From positions 1-64,000 of the forward strand of contig NZ_ATAE01000026.1 in NCBI RefSeq assembly GCF_000474275.2: a DNA stretch of 64,000 nucleotides. Direction: 5' to 3'. The notes under the pieces were generated by a model, which searched no databases, was not told the origin of the DNA, and worked only from the letters and a program-made list of their open reading frames with translations. Shown here piece by piece: positions 7,882-17,605 of this stretch. Numbering within the stretch: position 1 is the first letter of the stretch; each line of letters starts with the position of its first letter. A program made the translations under genes and the position numbers. The stretch is from Alkalihalophilus marmarensis DSM 21297. GTDB lineage: Bacteria > Bacillota > Bacilli > Bacillales > Bacillaceae_D.

Positions 7882-9671
7882 TAACTTAGTTTAATTTTTT
7901 CATTAGACCCTTTTTGCAGGAGGTACATTTTGTGATAGAGACCTTCTCTTTTTAACAGCTCTTCGTGATTACCTCGTTCAACAATCTCTCCTTGATGGAG
8001 GACCAAAATTTGATCTGCATCTTTAATGGTTGATAATCTGTGAGCAATCGCAATCGTCGTTCTTCCCTCTTGCATTTTTCTAAGTGCCATTTGGATCGCT
8101 TCTTCTGTTTCTGTATCTACATTTGCCGTTGCTTCATCTAAAATGAGTACTTTTGGATTAGTGGCCATCGTTCTTGCAAATGATAAAAGCTGACGCTGTC
8201 CACTTGATAGCGTTGAACCACGTTCTGCTAAAACTGTGTCATATTGATTTGGCAAACGTTGAATAAATTCATCCGCCTGAACAAATTCTGCTGAAGCACG
8301 CACTTGTTCATCGCTAATACCATCCCGGTTCAACCGAATATTATGTGCGATCGTCCCCGTATATAAAAATGGATCTTGCAGTACGAGTCCGACCTCTCTT
8401 CTTAGTTCCTCATTAGGATAACTGTATAACGATTTGCCATCGATGATAATATCACCTTTACATAATGGATAGAATCGCATGAGCAGATTAATAATGGAAC
8501 TTTTTCCGCTTCCGGTATGTCCGACCAGCGCAACCGTTTCTCCTTTTTTAACTGTAAATGAGATATTCTTTAACACATCCGTTTTCCCGTCGTAAGAAAA
8601 AGTCAAGTCACGAAATGTAATATCCCCTTGTTCGATTTTATGAGGATCTCTCCCCTGTTGGCTCGGTGCATAATCTTGATGGTCCATCAGTTTAAACACT
8701 CGTCCTGCTGAAACAATTGCCTGCTGAAATAAGGACAATCTCATCATCATTTGGTTAACTGGTTCAAAAAAGCGATCTAAGTAATTAACAAATGCATAAA
8801 TAACCCCGATCTCAACAGGACTGACAAAGGATGTCACACCAAAATAGCTTAGCACTAAGATTAATGCGAGAATAGAGATAAGATCCACCATCGGCCGAAG
8901 TAGCAGCCCATCTAATTTCATGCTCTTCATACCAGCATCTAAATGTTCATCATTGACCCGCGAAAACTCTTTTCGCAACCGTTTTTCCTGCCTGAACATT
9001 TGAATAATCGCCATACCTTGAATCGATTCATTCATTTTCGCATTTAGTTGGCTTAACTTTTCACTCATATCCGCATAAAACGTTGAGCTCCATTTACGGT
9101 AGAGATGCATTAAGCCAAGCAAGATAGGAATTAAAAATAAGCAGTATAGCGCAAGTGTAGTATTTAAATAAAACATCGCTACAAAAACACCGATTAAAAA
9201 CATGATGTTTTGGACAAAAGTTGCTAATACCGTTACATACAGCTCCTTGATTGATTCTGTATCATTGGTAATGCGAGAAATCAGCCCCCCTGCAGGAGTT
9301 TTATCAAAGAAAGCCAGCCCTAAACGCTCTACATTACTAAATACATCGACTCGCAGCTGTTGAATAATTCTAAGAGATACTTTTTGAAACAAAAAGGATT
9401 GAAAATAATTAACAAACACTGAAGAGATATGCAAACTTAGATACAGAACTGCTAAAAGTACAAGTTCATTAGTCGGAAAAACTTGTGGTGTGAGATAATC
9501 ATCGATAAAAATCTTGACTAAAATAGGGCCCATTAGTTCCGCAGCTGTAGCAAGAAGCAGCAATGTAAAAGCAATCGATAACGTTTTAGCATGCGGCTTT
9601 GCATAGCCTAAGAGACGATAGAGGACCTGCCGTTGTTCTTTCTCTGTTAATACACGGTCTTTATGTTCCAT
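7881..9671 (-). CDS. ABC exporter half-transporter, YheH/BmrD type (canonical Walker B)
   Basis: A 596-residue type IV ABC half-transporter: six-helix membrane domain (about residues 20-320), then an ATP-binding domain with Walker A GHTGSGKSS, Q-loop VLQDPFLY and Walker B VLILDEATANVD. The catalytic Glu is present, but the signature motif is LSSGQRQ rather than LSGGQ. That pairing is expected of the partner in a heterodimer with one active and one degenerate site. It overlaps the upstream half-transporter by one base (TAATG), with a ribosome site inside that gene, so the two are co-translated. Sequence pattern resembles B. subtilis YheH (BmrD), a multidrug exporter subunit, but is shorter and lacks the extracellular insertion of that protein. 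Substrate is unknown. Confidence 0.9.
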   Translation of the reverse strand: MEHKDRVLTEKEQRQVLYRLLGYAKPHAKTLSIAFTLLLLATAAELMGPILVKIFIDDYLTPQVFPTNELVLLAVLYLSLHISSVFVNYFQSFLFQKVSLRIIQQLRVDVFSNVERLGLAFFDKTPAGGLISRITNDTESIKELYVTVLATFVQNIMFLIGVFVAMFYLNTTLALYCLFLIPILLGLMHLYRKWSSTFYADMSEKLSQLNAKMNESIQGMAIIQMFRQEKRLRKEFSRVNDEHLDAGMKSMKLDGLLLRPMVDLISILALILVLSYFGVTSFVSPVEIGVIYAFVNYLDRFFEPVNQMMMRLSLFQQAIVSAGRVFKLMDHQDYAPSQQGRDPHKIEQGDITFRDLTFSYDGKTDVLKNISFTVKKGETVALVGHTGSGKSSIINLLMRFYPLCKGDIIIDGKSLYSYPNEELRREVGLVLQDPFLYTGTIAHNIRLNRDGISDEQVRASAEFVQADEFIQRLPNQYDTVLAERGSTLSSGQRQLLSFARTMATNPKVLILDEATANVDTETEEAIQMALRKMQEGRTTIAIAHRLSTIKDADQILVLHQGEIVERGNHEELLKREGLYHKMYLLQKGSNEKIKLS

Positions 9672-11425
9672 TACTCCTCGCCACCTCCCCTGACTACAGA
9701 CTCTAGCTGCTGTTGTTCATACATGCTGCGATACCATCCTTCTTCATTCATCAATTCTTCATGAACACCCCGCTCTATTACTTTTCCATCTGCTAAAACA
9801 AGTATTAAATCTGCATGTTTAATTGCACTTAAGCGATGGGCTGTAATAATCGTAGTTTTTCCTCGTCGGCTTTCTCTAAGCGACTTTAATATTTGTTCTT
9901 CTGTCTTTGCATCAACAGCTGATAAAGAATCATCCAATATAAGAATGTTAGGATCAGAGATAAGCGCTCTTGCTATCGAAATACGCTGCTTTTGACCTCC
10001 AGAGAGTGTCACTCCTCGCTCTCCAACAATTGTATCGTACCCTTGATCAAATCGAGTGATATCCTCGTGAATGTTTGCTAGTTTACAAGCTTGAACAATC
10101 TCTTTGAAACTAGCATCAGGCTTTGCAAATGCTACATTATCAGCAATCGTAGCTGAGAAAAGGAAATGTTCTTGCGGTACGAGTCCGAATGCTTTCTTTA
10201 ATGCATCAAGGGAGTATTCATTTATTGAACGTTCATTAATTCTTATCGATCCATTTGAGACATCATACTCTCGCTGCAGCAATTTTATCAATGTAGACTT
10301 ACCACTGCCTGTTTTTCCTACAATCCCGAGTGTTTGACCTTCTTTTAAAGTGAAATGCAGATCAGTCAATGCATTTTTATCTGTACCTGGGTATGCATAG
10401 GAGTTTAAGGAAACATCAATGTCTCCTTTTGCGACCGTATCAACTGTCGCCAGAACATCAGTAATATCTTGCTTTTCGCTTAACAAATGCTTAATACGAT
10501 CATATGAAGCTCTTCCACGTTCAACAATGTTAAACAGCCATCCAAAGGCAAGCATTGGCCAAATCAACAGACCAAGATAGATGGTAAAACTCGTTAACTG
10601 GCCGATAGTCATTTCATCAGCGATCACATAACGCGCGCCAAATACAACAGCAAGAAAATAAGACAGCCCGACAATCAATGAAATTGTTGGATCAAACAAA
10701 GCATCTACTTTGGCAACCGAAACATTTTTTTTGACAACTTGCTCCGATTGCGCACGAAACCCTTCTATTTCACGTTCCTCTTGACCAAAAGCTTTTGCCA
10801 CTCTGACCCCAGTAATACTTTCCTGTACATTGTCATTCAAATCAGAAAAAGCTGCTTGAGCCACATGAAATCTTTTATGAAGCAATGTTCCATAATAACT
10901 TGTTAAAAGCGCCATAAACGGCATCGGGATCAAACTGATCAATGTTAACTCCCAGCTGATGGTGAAGGCCATCGTTAAAATAACAAAGCCTCCCATTGTC
11001 AGAGAATCCACTAAAGTAAGCACACCTTGCCCTGCCGTCGCTTGTACAGCTCTAATATCATTTGTAGCATGCGCCATTAAATCGCCAGTCCGCTGTTTTT
11101 GATAAAATTTACTCGACATATTTGTGAAGTGTTCATATAACTGATTTCTTAAAAGACGGGCTAAGCGAATCGCCGCCCCAAAAATCATAATCCTCCATAC
11201 AAAACGAAGCACATAGACGATGAGCCCTACACCTAGTAAAACTCCAACCCATGAAAGCAAGGTTGCTGTCGTCAACGTCTGCTCAGCAATATGATCCACA
11301 ATCACACCCACTATATACGGGGGTAATAAGGTGAAAATAGAAACAAATGCTAATACTAAGATACCCAACCCATAAGAAACACGTTCACGTTTGAAAAACC
11401 ACCACAAGTCTTTAAATACAGACAT
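9671..11425 (-). CDS. ABC exporter half-transporter, YheI/BmrC type (degenerate Walker B)
   Basis: A 584-residue ABC half-transporter and first gene of the pair. The membrane domain is followed by an ATP-binding domain with Walker A GKTGSGKST, signature LSGGQKQ and Walker B ILILDDSLSAVD, where Asp replaces the usual catalytic Glu. It resembles B. subtilis YheI (BmrC), which has the same substitution. With its partner it should form one normal and one degenerate ATP site. I chose ATG 11425 with GGGGAGGAAA about 11 bases upstream; a TTG seven codons earlier has no ribosome site. BmrCD of B. subtilis is controlled by a translated leader, but I did not find a convincing leader peptide and attenuator in the 150 bases upstream. 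Confidence 0.9.
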   Translation of the reverse strand: MSVFKDLWWFFKRERVSYGLGILVLAFVSIFTLLPPYIVGVIVDHIAEQTLTTATLLSWVGVLLGVGLIVYVLRFVWRIMIFGAAIRLARLLRNQLYEHFTNMSSKFYQKQRTGDLMAHATNDIRAVQATAGQGVLTLVDSLTMGGFVILTMAFTISWELTLISLIPMPFMALLTSYYGTLLHKRFHVAQAAFSDLNDNVQESITGVRVAKAFGQEEREIEGFRAQSEQVVKKNVSVAKVDALFDPTISLIVGLSYFLAVVFGARYVIADEMTIGQLTSFTIYLGLLIWPMLAFGWLFNIVERGRASYDRIKHLLSEKQDITDVLATVDTVAKGDIDVSLNSYAYPGTDKNALTDLHFTLKEGQTLGIVGKTGSGKSTLIKLLQREYDVSNGSIRINERSINEYSLDALKKAFGLVPQEHFLFSATIADNVAFAKPDASFKEIVQACKLANIHEDITRFDQGYDTIVGERGVTLSGGQKQRISIARALISDPNILILDDSLSAVDAKTEEQILKSLRESRRGKTTIITAHRLSAIKHADLILVLADGKVIERGVHEELMNEEGWYRSMYEQQQLESVVRGGGEE

Positions 11426-11589
11426 CTTACAAATTTCCTCCCCCAAAAAAACCGAAAGTAATTAATATTCCGTAAATTAAATGGATACGTATATGATAAA
11501 TATTACATATTTCATCCACCTTTCTCATGTATTGGAGCTGCTATCTTATTTCCTTTTTATGTATGTAGCATAACATCTTTTTACAGTAG

Positions 11590-11613
11590 AAAAACACCCC
11601 AATTTGAGGTGCT
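11590..11613 (-). terminator. Terminator of yneF
   Basis: On the minus strand CACCTC and GGGGTG (one G-T pair) form a stem around a 5-base loop, followed by five T. It lies just after the yneF stop. Confidence 0.75.
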
Positions 11614-11624
11614 TGTCCGATACA

Positions 11625-11843
11625 TTATTTCGTTTGTTGCTTTTGCATTGCTTTCATCATCTGATTTATCTTCTTTTGTGATGGATTTTGACCCATTTGC
11701 ATCATCATCACTCGAAGCATTTGCTCATTAATTGGCGGGTTCTTCTTTAGATAAGACATCATCGTCTTACGTGCAATAAAGAAACCGATAGCAACACCCG
11801 CAAGTACTGCGATCGTGTAGCCTAAAATATGAATCCATGGCAT
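11625..11843 (-). CDS. yneF: YneF, UPF0154 membrane protein
   Basis: A 72-residue protein with one N-terminal membrane segment ([23 protein letters not shown]) and a cytoplasmic tail with [19 protein letters not shown] and [13 protein letters not shown]. These blocks are nearly invariant in UPF0154. Function is unknown. The start at ATG 11843 follows AAGGAGGACG; 13 further upstream codons do not match the family. Position after sirA and tkt is conserved with B. subtilis. Confidence 0.95.
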   Translation of the reverse strand: MPWIHILGYTIAVLAGVAIGFFIARKTMMSYLKKNPPINEQMLRVMMMQMGQNPSQKKINQMMKAMQKQQTK

Positions 11844-11966
11844 ACGTCCAACGTCCTCCTTCAAACAAAATAAACCGTTCAAGCTTAGCCTGAATCAACC
11901 TACATTATTATATCGTAACGAGACCGTTTTTAAAAGCTCCTTATGAAATTTGTTCCTATTTGTCGC

Positions 11967-12407
11967 TTAGACAAACTTAACTTGCTTAATAGGATTAAGC
12001 CATCCAAAACGATGAGTTTCAAAATTGATGGCAAAAAAACAAGGGTCTATTTTTCTCAGCACTTCAAAAAACATCGTTTCTGCTTCAATTTCACCAGTCG
12101 ACGTTAATGATAAGTGTTCCTTATGGATCAGTAATTCAGCGCAACTTTCAGGTTGGGCAAGGTCAAGCACATGGATATGTTTATTTACTTTATAGGAGGA
12201 TAAATTTGAAAAAGCAGCCATCATTTTTTGCTGCAACAACAAACCAGGCATCGGCTTTGAAATATACTCTATCTGCAAATCAATAATTTGCTTTTGTTCA
12301 GATGAAGCCATCGTTCTTTCTAAAAATAAATGAAATAGTTTTGACTCTTGTCCAAAATAGTGCTGCGCAACGTCCTCTTCTAGTAAAAACAATTGATAAT
12401 GTCTCAT
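11967..12407 (-). CDS. sirA: Sporulation inhibitor of replication SirA
   Basis: A 146-residue protein matching SirA (YneE): N-terminal HYQLFLLEEDVAQHYFGQESKLFHLF and C-terminal EAETMFFEVLRKIDPCFFAINFETHRFGWLNPIK are family blocks. In B. subtilis SirA is induced by Spo0A-P and binds DnaA domain I to stop new rounds of replication in cells entering sporulation. The ATG at 12407 follows AAGGGGTG; the in-frame ATG at 12425 overlaps that site and is rejected. Gene order tkt-sirA-yneF is conserved. I did not find an unambiguous Spo0A box. Confidence 0.9.
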   Translation of the reverse strand: MRHYQLFLLEEDVAQHYFGQESKLFHLFLERTMASSEQKQIIDLQIEYISKPMPGLLLQQKMMAAFSNLSSYKVNKHIHVLDLAQPESCAELLIHKEHLSLTSTGEIEAETMFFEVLRKIDPCFFAINFETHRFGWLNPIKQVKFV

Positions 12408-12505
12408 TCGCTGCACCCCTTTCATTCATCTCTTTACGATAAGTATAGGGGATGCTTCCTAAAATCATTGTCTTAAACTGGCGAGGAATTTCACTAGTTT
12501 TGTCG

Positions 12506-12539
12506 AAGAAAAAGACCGCCTAAACAAGAGGCGGTCTTC
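12506..12539 (-). terminator. Terminator of tkt
   Basis: The stem AGACCGCC with GGCGGTCT has a 9-base loop and is followed by a T tract reading leftwards from tkt. Confidence 0.88.
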
Positions 12540-12547
12540 ATCATTCA

Positions 12548-14545
12548 TTATTTATTTAATAACACTTTTGCTTTAGCAACCACATTATCTACAGTAAAGC
12601 CATACTCCTGCATAATGCGATCTCCTGGTGCTGATGCTCCAAATTGATCAATTGCAAGTACATCGCCGTGATCCCCAACATATTTATGCCAGCCAAGAGA
12701 TGCTCCCATTTCAATACCTAAACGAGCTTTTACATTTGGAGAAATAACTTCATCCTTGTATTCTTTTGGCTGTGCTTCAAAGCGATCCCAGCTTGGCATG
12801 CTGATAACAGATGCATGAATGCCTTCTTTTTCAAGCACTGCTTGCGCTTCTACTGCTAGAGGAACCTCTGAACCAGAGGCTAATAAAAGTAAGTCTGCAT
12901 CTCCGTTTGCATGAGATACAATATAAGCACCTTTTTTTACACCTTCATAAGCCGTTTCTTTGGTTCCTTCAATAGTAGGAAGGTTTTGACGAGTAAGAAC
13001 TAATGCTGTTGGTGTATCTTTTGATTCAAGCGCTAACTTCCACGCTGCAACCGTTTCATTGCTGTCACCAGGACGAACAACAGATAAACCAGGCATTGCA
13101 CGAAGAGCTGCTAATTGCTCAACAGGCTCATGTGTCGGACCATCTTCACCTACAGCAATACTATCATGTGTAAAGACATAAATGACTGGAAGATTCATTA
13201 ATGCAGATAGGCGGATAGCCGGACGCAGGTAGTCAGAGAACACAAAGAATGTTGCTCCGAATACTTTCACTCCACCGTGCAGAGCCATACCATTTACAGC
13301 TGCACCCATCGCAAATTCACGAACACCAAACCACACATTGCGGCCGCTGTAATCTTCACGAGTAAAGTCACCAAGATCTTTCATCATTGTTTTATTTGAA
13401 GATGCTAAGTCAGCTGAACCTCCGATAAGTTGAGGAACATGTTTAGCGAATGCATTTAATGCCTCACCTGATGATGCACGAGTTGCTACGCTTGACCCGA
13501 CTTCATATATTGGAGCATCTTGATCCCAGCCCTCAGGAAGTTCACCTTTAACAGCTGACTCGAATTGTGCAGCAAGCTCAGGATAAGCCTCTTTATATGT
13601 TGCAAATAACTCATTCCAGCTTTCTTCCGCTTTTGCACCTTGTTCTTTCACATTATTATAAAACTCTTTAACGTCTTCAGGAATGTGGAAATCTCCATCA
13701 CCTTCCCATTTATATGCTTCACGTGTAAGCTTTACTTCATCAGCACCAAGCGGAGCTCCGTGAGAAGCTGATTTACCAGATTTGTTTGGAGAGCCGTAGC
13801 CGATCACCGTCTTCACTTCAATTAACGTAGGACGATCATCTTCTTTAGCCGCTTTAACCGCGCGGTTAATTTCATCAATATTATTTCCGTCTTCCACACG
13901 AATAACTTGCCATCCGTATGCTTTATAACGATCTTCAACGCTCTCTGAGAATGAACGGTTTAATTCACCATCAAGTGAAATATCATTTGAATCATACATT
14001 ACAATAAGGCGGCCTAACTTTAAGTGTCCTGCTAGTGATGCTGCTTCTGCAGAAACACCCTCCATTAAATCTCCATCTCCACAAATACTGTATGTGTAAT
14101 GATCAACGATGTTGTACCCATCACGATTATATGTACTAGCTAAATGACGTTCTGCCATTGCCATCCCTACTGCCATTGCCACACCTTGTCCTAACGGGCC
14201 GGTAGTAGCTTCTACTCCAGGAGTATGTCCAAATTCAGGGTGACCAGGTGTCTTACTTCCCCATTGACGGAATGATTGTAAGTCTTCTAGAGAAACATCG
14301 TATCCAGTCAAGTGGAGAAGGCTGTAAAGCAGCATAGATCCATGACCAGCAGATAATACAAAGCGATCACGGTTTGCCCAATCAGGGTTTGAAGGATTAT
14401 GCTGCATATATTTTGTCCAGAGACTAAATGCCATCGGAGCTGCACCCATTGGCATACCTGGATGACCTGAGTTCGCTTTTTCAATACTATCAATTGATAA
14501 TGTGCGAATGGTATTAATTGCTTTTAATTCAACATTTGTTGACAT
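12548..14545 (-). CDS. tkt: Transketolase
   Basis: Thiamine-diphosphate enzyme of the pentose phosphate pathway, 665 residues, full length. It transfers a two-carbon ketol unit between sugar phosphates. Visible are the N-terminal [14 protein letters not shown], the cofactor motif GDGDLMEG with NDISLDG downstream, and the pyrimidine domain with [22 protein letters not shown] 14545 has AAAGGATG nine bases upstream and gives the family N-terminus; the in-frame ATG four codons earlier lies inside that ribosome site. Confidence 0.97.
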   Translation of the reverse strand: MSTNVELKAINTIRTLSIDSIEKANSGHPGMPMGAAPMAFSLWTKYMQHNPSNPDWANRDRFVLSAGHGSMLLYSLLHLTGYDVSLEDLQSFRQWGSKTPGHPEFGHTPGVEATTGPLGQGVAMAVGMAMAERHLASTYNRDGYNIVDHYTYSICGDGDLMEGVSAEAASLAGHLKLGRLIVMYDSNDISLDGELNRSFSESVEDRYKAYGWQVIRVEDGNNIDEINRAVKAAKEDDRPTLIEVKTVIGYGSPNKSGKSASHGAPLGADEVKLTREAYKWEGDGDFHIPEDVKEFYNNVKEQGAKAEESWNELFATYKEAYPELAAQFESAVKGELPEGWDQDAPIYEVGSSVATRASSGEALNAFAKHVPQLIGGSADLASSNKTMMKDLGDFTREDYSGRNVWFGVREFAMGAAVNGMALHGGVKVFGATFFVFSDYLRPAIRLSALMNLPVIYVFTHDSIAVGEDGPTHEPVEQLAALRAMPGLSVVRPGDSNETVAAWKLALESKDTPTALVLTRQNLPTIEGTKETAYEGVKKGAYIVSHANGDADLLLLASGSEVPLAVEAQAVLEKEGIHASVISMPSWDRFEAQPKEYKDEVISPNVKARLGIEMGASLGWHKYVGDHGDVLAIDQFGASAPGDRIMQEYGFTVDNVVAKAKVLLNK

Positions 14546-14723
14546 GATTTCGTTCATCCTTTCCGTTACTGAAAACGTTGTATTCGTGTTTCATCATATA
14601 CTTTCTTGCCCGTTTTAACAAGCGGATTCGACAAATTCTCACCGGTTTGTTGCATTTTACACTCACCTTACTATTTCTCAACTACAGAAGTCTTATCCTA
14701 TATATAAGAGGTGTTTTTATAGA

Positions 14724-14756
14724 AAAAGAAAAACCCTCTTTATAAAAAAGAGAGTT
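14724..14756 (-). terminator. Terminator of ynzC
   Basis: ACTCTCTTT pairs with AAAGAGGGT (one G-T pair) on the minus strand, followed by five T, directly after the ynzC stop. Confidence 0.85.
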
Positions 14757-14999
14757 TTAATGGGTAAAGCCGCCGTTCTTCTTTTGTTTACTATCTTTCA
14801 ATGCTTGAGGTGTCACATCATTTCCCTCTTCATCTACTACTTTTACGGAGTGCAGCTGATTTTTGAAGGATTTACGGAACGTTTGGATATATTCTTTTCT
14901 AAGAGCTTGCTGCTCTTTTTCCTCTGATTTCGTTAAGCCTGTTGATTTTGATCGTTTAGAAAGCTCATTAATTCTAGCAATCTTATCTTTTGATAGCAT
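14757..14999 (-). CDS. ynzC: YnzC, DUF896 protein
   Basis: An 80-residue, highly charged helical protein with LSKDKIARINELSKRSKSTGLTxxEEKEQQALRKEYI, the DUF896 hallmark, forming a helical hairpin in the B. subtilis structure. Function is unknown. In B. subtilis it is the last gene of the SOS operon yneA-yneB-ynzC. Here 137 bases separate it from yneB, and four short repeats (15015-15077) lie in the gap, so separate control is possible. ATG 14999 follows AAAGGTGG. Confidence 0.92.
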   Translation of the reverse strand: MLSKDKIARINELSKRSKSTGLTKSEEKEQQALRKEYIQTFRKSFKNQLHSVKVVDEEGNDVTPQALKDSKQKKNGGFTH

Positions 15000-15014
15000 T
15001 TGATTCACCACCTT

Positions 15015-15077
15015 TAAAATGAACACGCGTAAATATGATCACATTTAAAATGTACATATCTAAATATGAACAAATCC
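15015..15077. repeat. Four imperfect 15-16 base tandem repeats upstream of ynzC
   Basis: Units begin at 15015, 15030, 15046 and 15061. On the plus strand they read TAAAATGAACACGCG, TAAATATGATCACATT, TAAAATGTACATATC and TAAATATGAACAAATCC, sharing TAAA(T)ATG-ACA. On the minus strand each contains TGT/GTTCAT-like halves. They end just before the ynzC ribosome site, so they lie in its leader or promoter. Confidence 0.7.
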
Positions 15078-15136
15078 TACTGTATCATGAATCTATAAAC
15101 ACTATCAAGTGAGGTGATTGAGCTTTACGAGCTAAT

Positions 15137-16091
<955 letters not shown>

Positions 16092-16107
16092 TTTCATCAC
16101 CCCATAA

Positions 16108-16148
16108 GAATGTTTGTTCCCATTTACTATAAATGAGAACACTCGTTT
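16108..16148. promoter_or_regulatory. Two LexA (SOS) boxes at the yneA promoter
   Basis: GAATGTTTGTTC (16108-16119) and GAACACTCGTTT (16137-16148) each differ by one base from GAAC-N4-GTTC. The second falls in the spacer of the yneA promoter and the first lies just downstream of its -10 element. Binding of LexA here should block yneA-yneB. Confidence 0.75.
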
Positions 16149-16155
16149 GTGTCAA
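16126..16155 (-). promoter_or_regulatory. Sigma-A promoter of yneA-yneB
   Basis: On the minus strand a perfect TTGACA (16150-16155) and TATAGT (16126-16131) are separated by 18 bases. A LexA box fills the spacer. Confidence 0.75.
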
Positions 16156-16165
16156 GCTAATTTTA

Positions 16166-16192
16166 GAACTTATGTTTGCATTACGTATGTTC
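16166..16192. promoter_or_regulatory. Two LexA boxes at the lexA promoter
   Basis: GAACTTATGTTT (16166-16177, one mismatch to GAAC-N4-GTTC) overlaps the lexA -35 element. TTACGTATGTTC (16181-16192, two mismatches) occupies the spacer. The arrangement predicts autorepression of lexA. Confidence 0.65.
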
Positions 16193-16204
16193 GCATGGTA
16201 CAAT
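16176..16204 (+). promoter_or_regulatory. Sigma-A promoter of lexA
   Basis: TTGCAT (16176-16181), 17 bases, TACAAT (16199-16204); the lexA GTG start lies 36 bases downstream. Confidence 0.7.
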
Positions 16205-16239
16205 TTAGTCAAGAAGGAAACAAAAGCGAGGTGTTATTC

Positions 16240-16863
16240 GTGTCAAAACTATCAAAACGTCAACAAGAAATCCTAGATTACATTAAGATAGAAGTGAAGA
16301 AAAAAGGTTATCCCCCTTCTGTACGTGAGATTGGAGAAGCGGTGGGACTAGCGTCAAGTTCAACTGTTCACGGCCATTTATCTAGACTTGAGAAAAAAGG
16401 TTTAATCAGACGAGACCCTACCAAGCCTAGAGCAATCGAAGTACTAGAAATGGATGAGCTGGATCCAGTTGTTCATGAGAAGAAAACAGCTTACGTTCCG
16501 ATTGTAGGTAAAGTCACTGCCGGTATGCCTATTACCGCCATCGAGAACGTTGAAGAATACTTGCCTCTTCCTGATCACCTGGTAACAAATGATTCCGTTT
16601 ATGTTCTTGTTATCCAAGGAGATAGTATGATAGAAGCCGGTATTTACGATGGCGATATGGTTATTGTCCGTCAGCAACAAACTGCTAATAACGGCGATAT
16701 CATTGTCGCAATGACGGAAGAAAATGAAGCGACAGTGAAACGCTTCTTCCGTGAAAAAGATTACATTCGATTACAGCCGGAGAATTCTACTATGGAACCA
16801 ATCTTGCTAAAAGACGTAACAGTTCTCGGAAAAGTCATCGGAGTGTTCCGTACCCTTCATTAA
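16240..16863 (+). CDS. lexA: LexA repressor (DinR)
   Basis: SOS repressor and autopeptidase, 207 residues. The N-terminal winged helix ([11 protein letters not shown] through [32 protein letters not shown]) binds the CGAAC-type boxes of Gram-positive bacteria. The cleavage site is Ala94-Gly95 (VTAGMP), with the catalytic pair Ser129 (GDSMIEAG) and Lys167 (ATVKRFF). The start is GTG 16240 with GCGAGGTG upstream; the frame extends 42 codons further upstream through the operators but is not family-like. It is divergent from yneA and followed by its own terminator. Confidence 0.98.
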   Translation: MSKLSKRQQEILDYIKIEVKKKGYPPSVREIGEAVGLASSSTVHGHLSRLEKKGLIRRDPTKPRAIEVLEMDELDPVVHEKKTAYVPIVGKVTAGMPITAIENVEEYLPLPDHLVTNDSVYVLVIQGDSMIEAGIYDGDMVIVRQQQTANNGDIIVAMTEENEATVKRFFREKDYIRLQPENSTMEPILLKDVTVLGKVIGVFRTLH

Positions 16864-16873
16864 AGATTCAAAT

Positions 16874-16929
16874 AAAAGCTTGTCCTCAAATACGCTTGTT
16901 CTCTATATTATGAGGACAAGCTTTTTTTA
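16874..16929 (+). terminator. Terminator of lexA
   Basis: AAAAGCTTGTCCTCA pairs with TGAGGACAAGCTTTT around a 20-base loop, then a run of T. Confidence 0.88.
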
Positions 16930-16942
16930 TGATTGTATTTAT

Positions 16943-16993
16943 AAAAAAGATGAAAAGTTTACAAGCTAGAAAGCTTTCAAACTTTTCATCTAT
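16943..16993 (-). terminator. Terminator of the three-gene DSGNS cluster
   Basis: Reading leftwards, AGATGAAAAGTTT pairs with AAACTTTTCATCT around an 18-base loop that contains a smaller GAAAGCTTTC palindrome, followed by six T. Confidence 0.88.
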
Positions 16994-17005
16994 ATGAACA
17001 AGAGT

Positions 17006-17266
17006 TTAAAACGCCCACGGCCTGATGAGCGGAGCATTGTGATCTTCTTTGCTCGTTTTATACCCTCTTCGTCTAAACTGCCGGTCCATCTCTCTTACCA
17101 TCGTACGATATTGATTCTGATCCAACCGTCCATCTGCAAATAAGTAACATGCAAAGGCATACGCTAAAGCAGAAGTGTCAATATTTACGGTTACATCAAC
17201 ATCTGAATTTCCACTTTCATGAACGAAAGCTTTCGTTTCTGTTTGATTACGATTACGATGTTGCAT
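17006..17266 (-). CDS. Small DSGNS-family protein, 86 aa, unknown function
   Basis: Third and most divergent member of a local family. It shares the block V-x-E-SGNSDVDVTV with the two upstream genes, preceded by NRNQ-rich sequence and followed by an Ala-rich ALAYAFACYLFADG segment and a charged helix (DQNQYRTMVREMDRQFRRRG). No signal peptide. ATG 17266 has AGAGGTG eight bases upstream; the ATG two codons earlier is too close to that site. The function is not known to me. Alternating polar/valine sequence suggests a beta strand; a structural, perhaps coat-like, role is speculation. Confidence 0.75.
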   Translation of the reverse strand: MQHRNRNQTETKAFVHESGNSDVDVTVNIDTSALAYAFACYLFADGRLDQNQYRTMVREMDRQFRRRGYKTSKEDHNAPLIRPWAF

Positions 17267-17290
17267 CGTCATTCACCTCTCTTATGTTGA

Positions 17291-17320
17291 AATGGGCATT
17301 AGCTATGCTAATACCCATTA
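17291..17320 (-). terminator. Hairpin between two DSGNS-family genes
   Basis: TGGGTATTAGC pairs with GCTAATGCCCA (one mismatch) around ATA. The following T run is short, so it may be a partial terminator or an mRNA-stabilising stem that sets the dose of the downstream gene. Confidence 0.5.
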
Positions 17321-17330
17321 AATAACGGAA

Positions 17331-17564
17331 TTATCTACGTGAACGTGCACGTGCACGAGCATAAGCTTCTGCATCTACGAAAACGTCTACTTCTGAGTTA
17401 CCGCTGTCATCTACATAAGACTCATTAAAGTTAAAGTTGTAGTTCTTATCCTTTAACGTATTTTCATTATCTACACGGTTGCGGTTCTTATTATGACTAT
17501 CAACTTCTGCATTTAACCAAACACCAGCAACATCACGACGTCTTTCTCTTTTCTTACGACCCAT
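17331..17564 (-). CDS. Small DSGNS-family protein, 77 aa, unknown function
   Basis: The N-terminus is very basic (GRKKRERRRD). An Asn-rich core follows (NENTLKDKNYNFNFNESY), then VDDSGNSEVDVFVDAEAYARA and an Arg-rich end. The core is almost identical to that of the next gene upstream, in DNA as well as protein, indicating recent tandem duplication. No membrane segment or signal peptide. The ribosome site GAGGAGGAGA precedes ATG 17564. Not a family I can name. Confidence 0.8.
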   Translation of the reverse strand: MGRKKRERRRDVAGVWLNAEVDSHNKNRNRVDNENTLKDKNYNFNFNESYVDDSGNSEVDVFVDAEAYARARARSRR

Positions 17565-17605
17565 TTTATTCTCCTCCTCATTTATGGTCTTAACTTCTCA
17601 GCTGC

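Noticed and set aside
11447-11600. Leader peptide with ribosome-dependent attenuator before the ABC exporter
   Set aside because: The region lacks a short ORF with a ribosome site and alternative stems; the hairpin at 11590-11613 is the yneF terminator.
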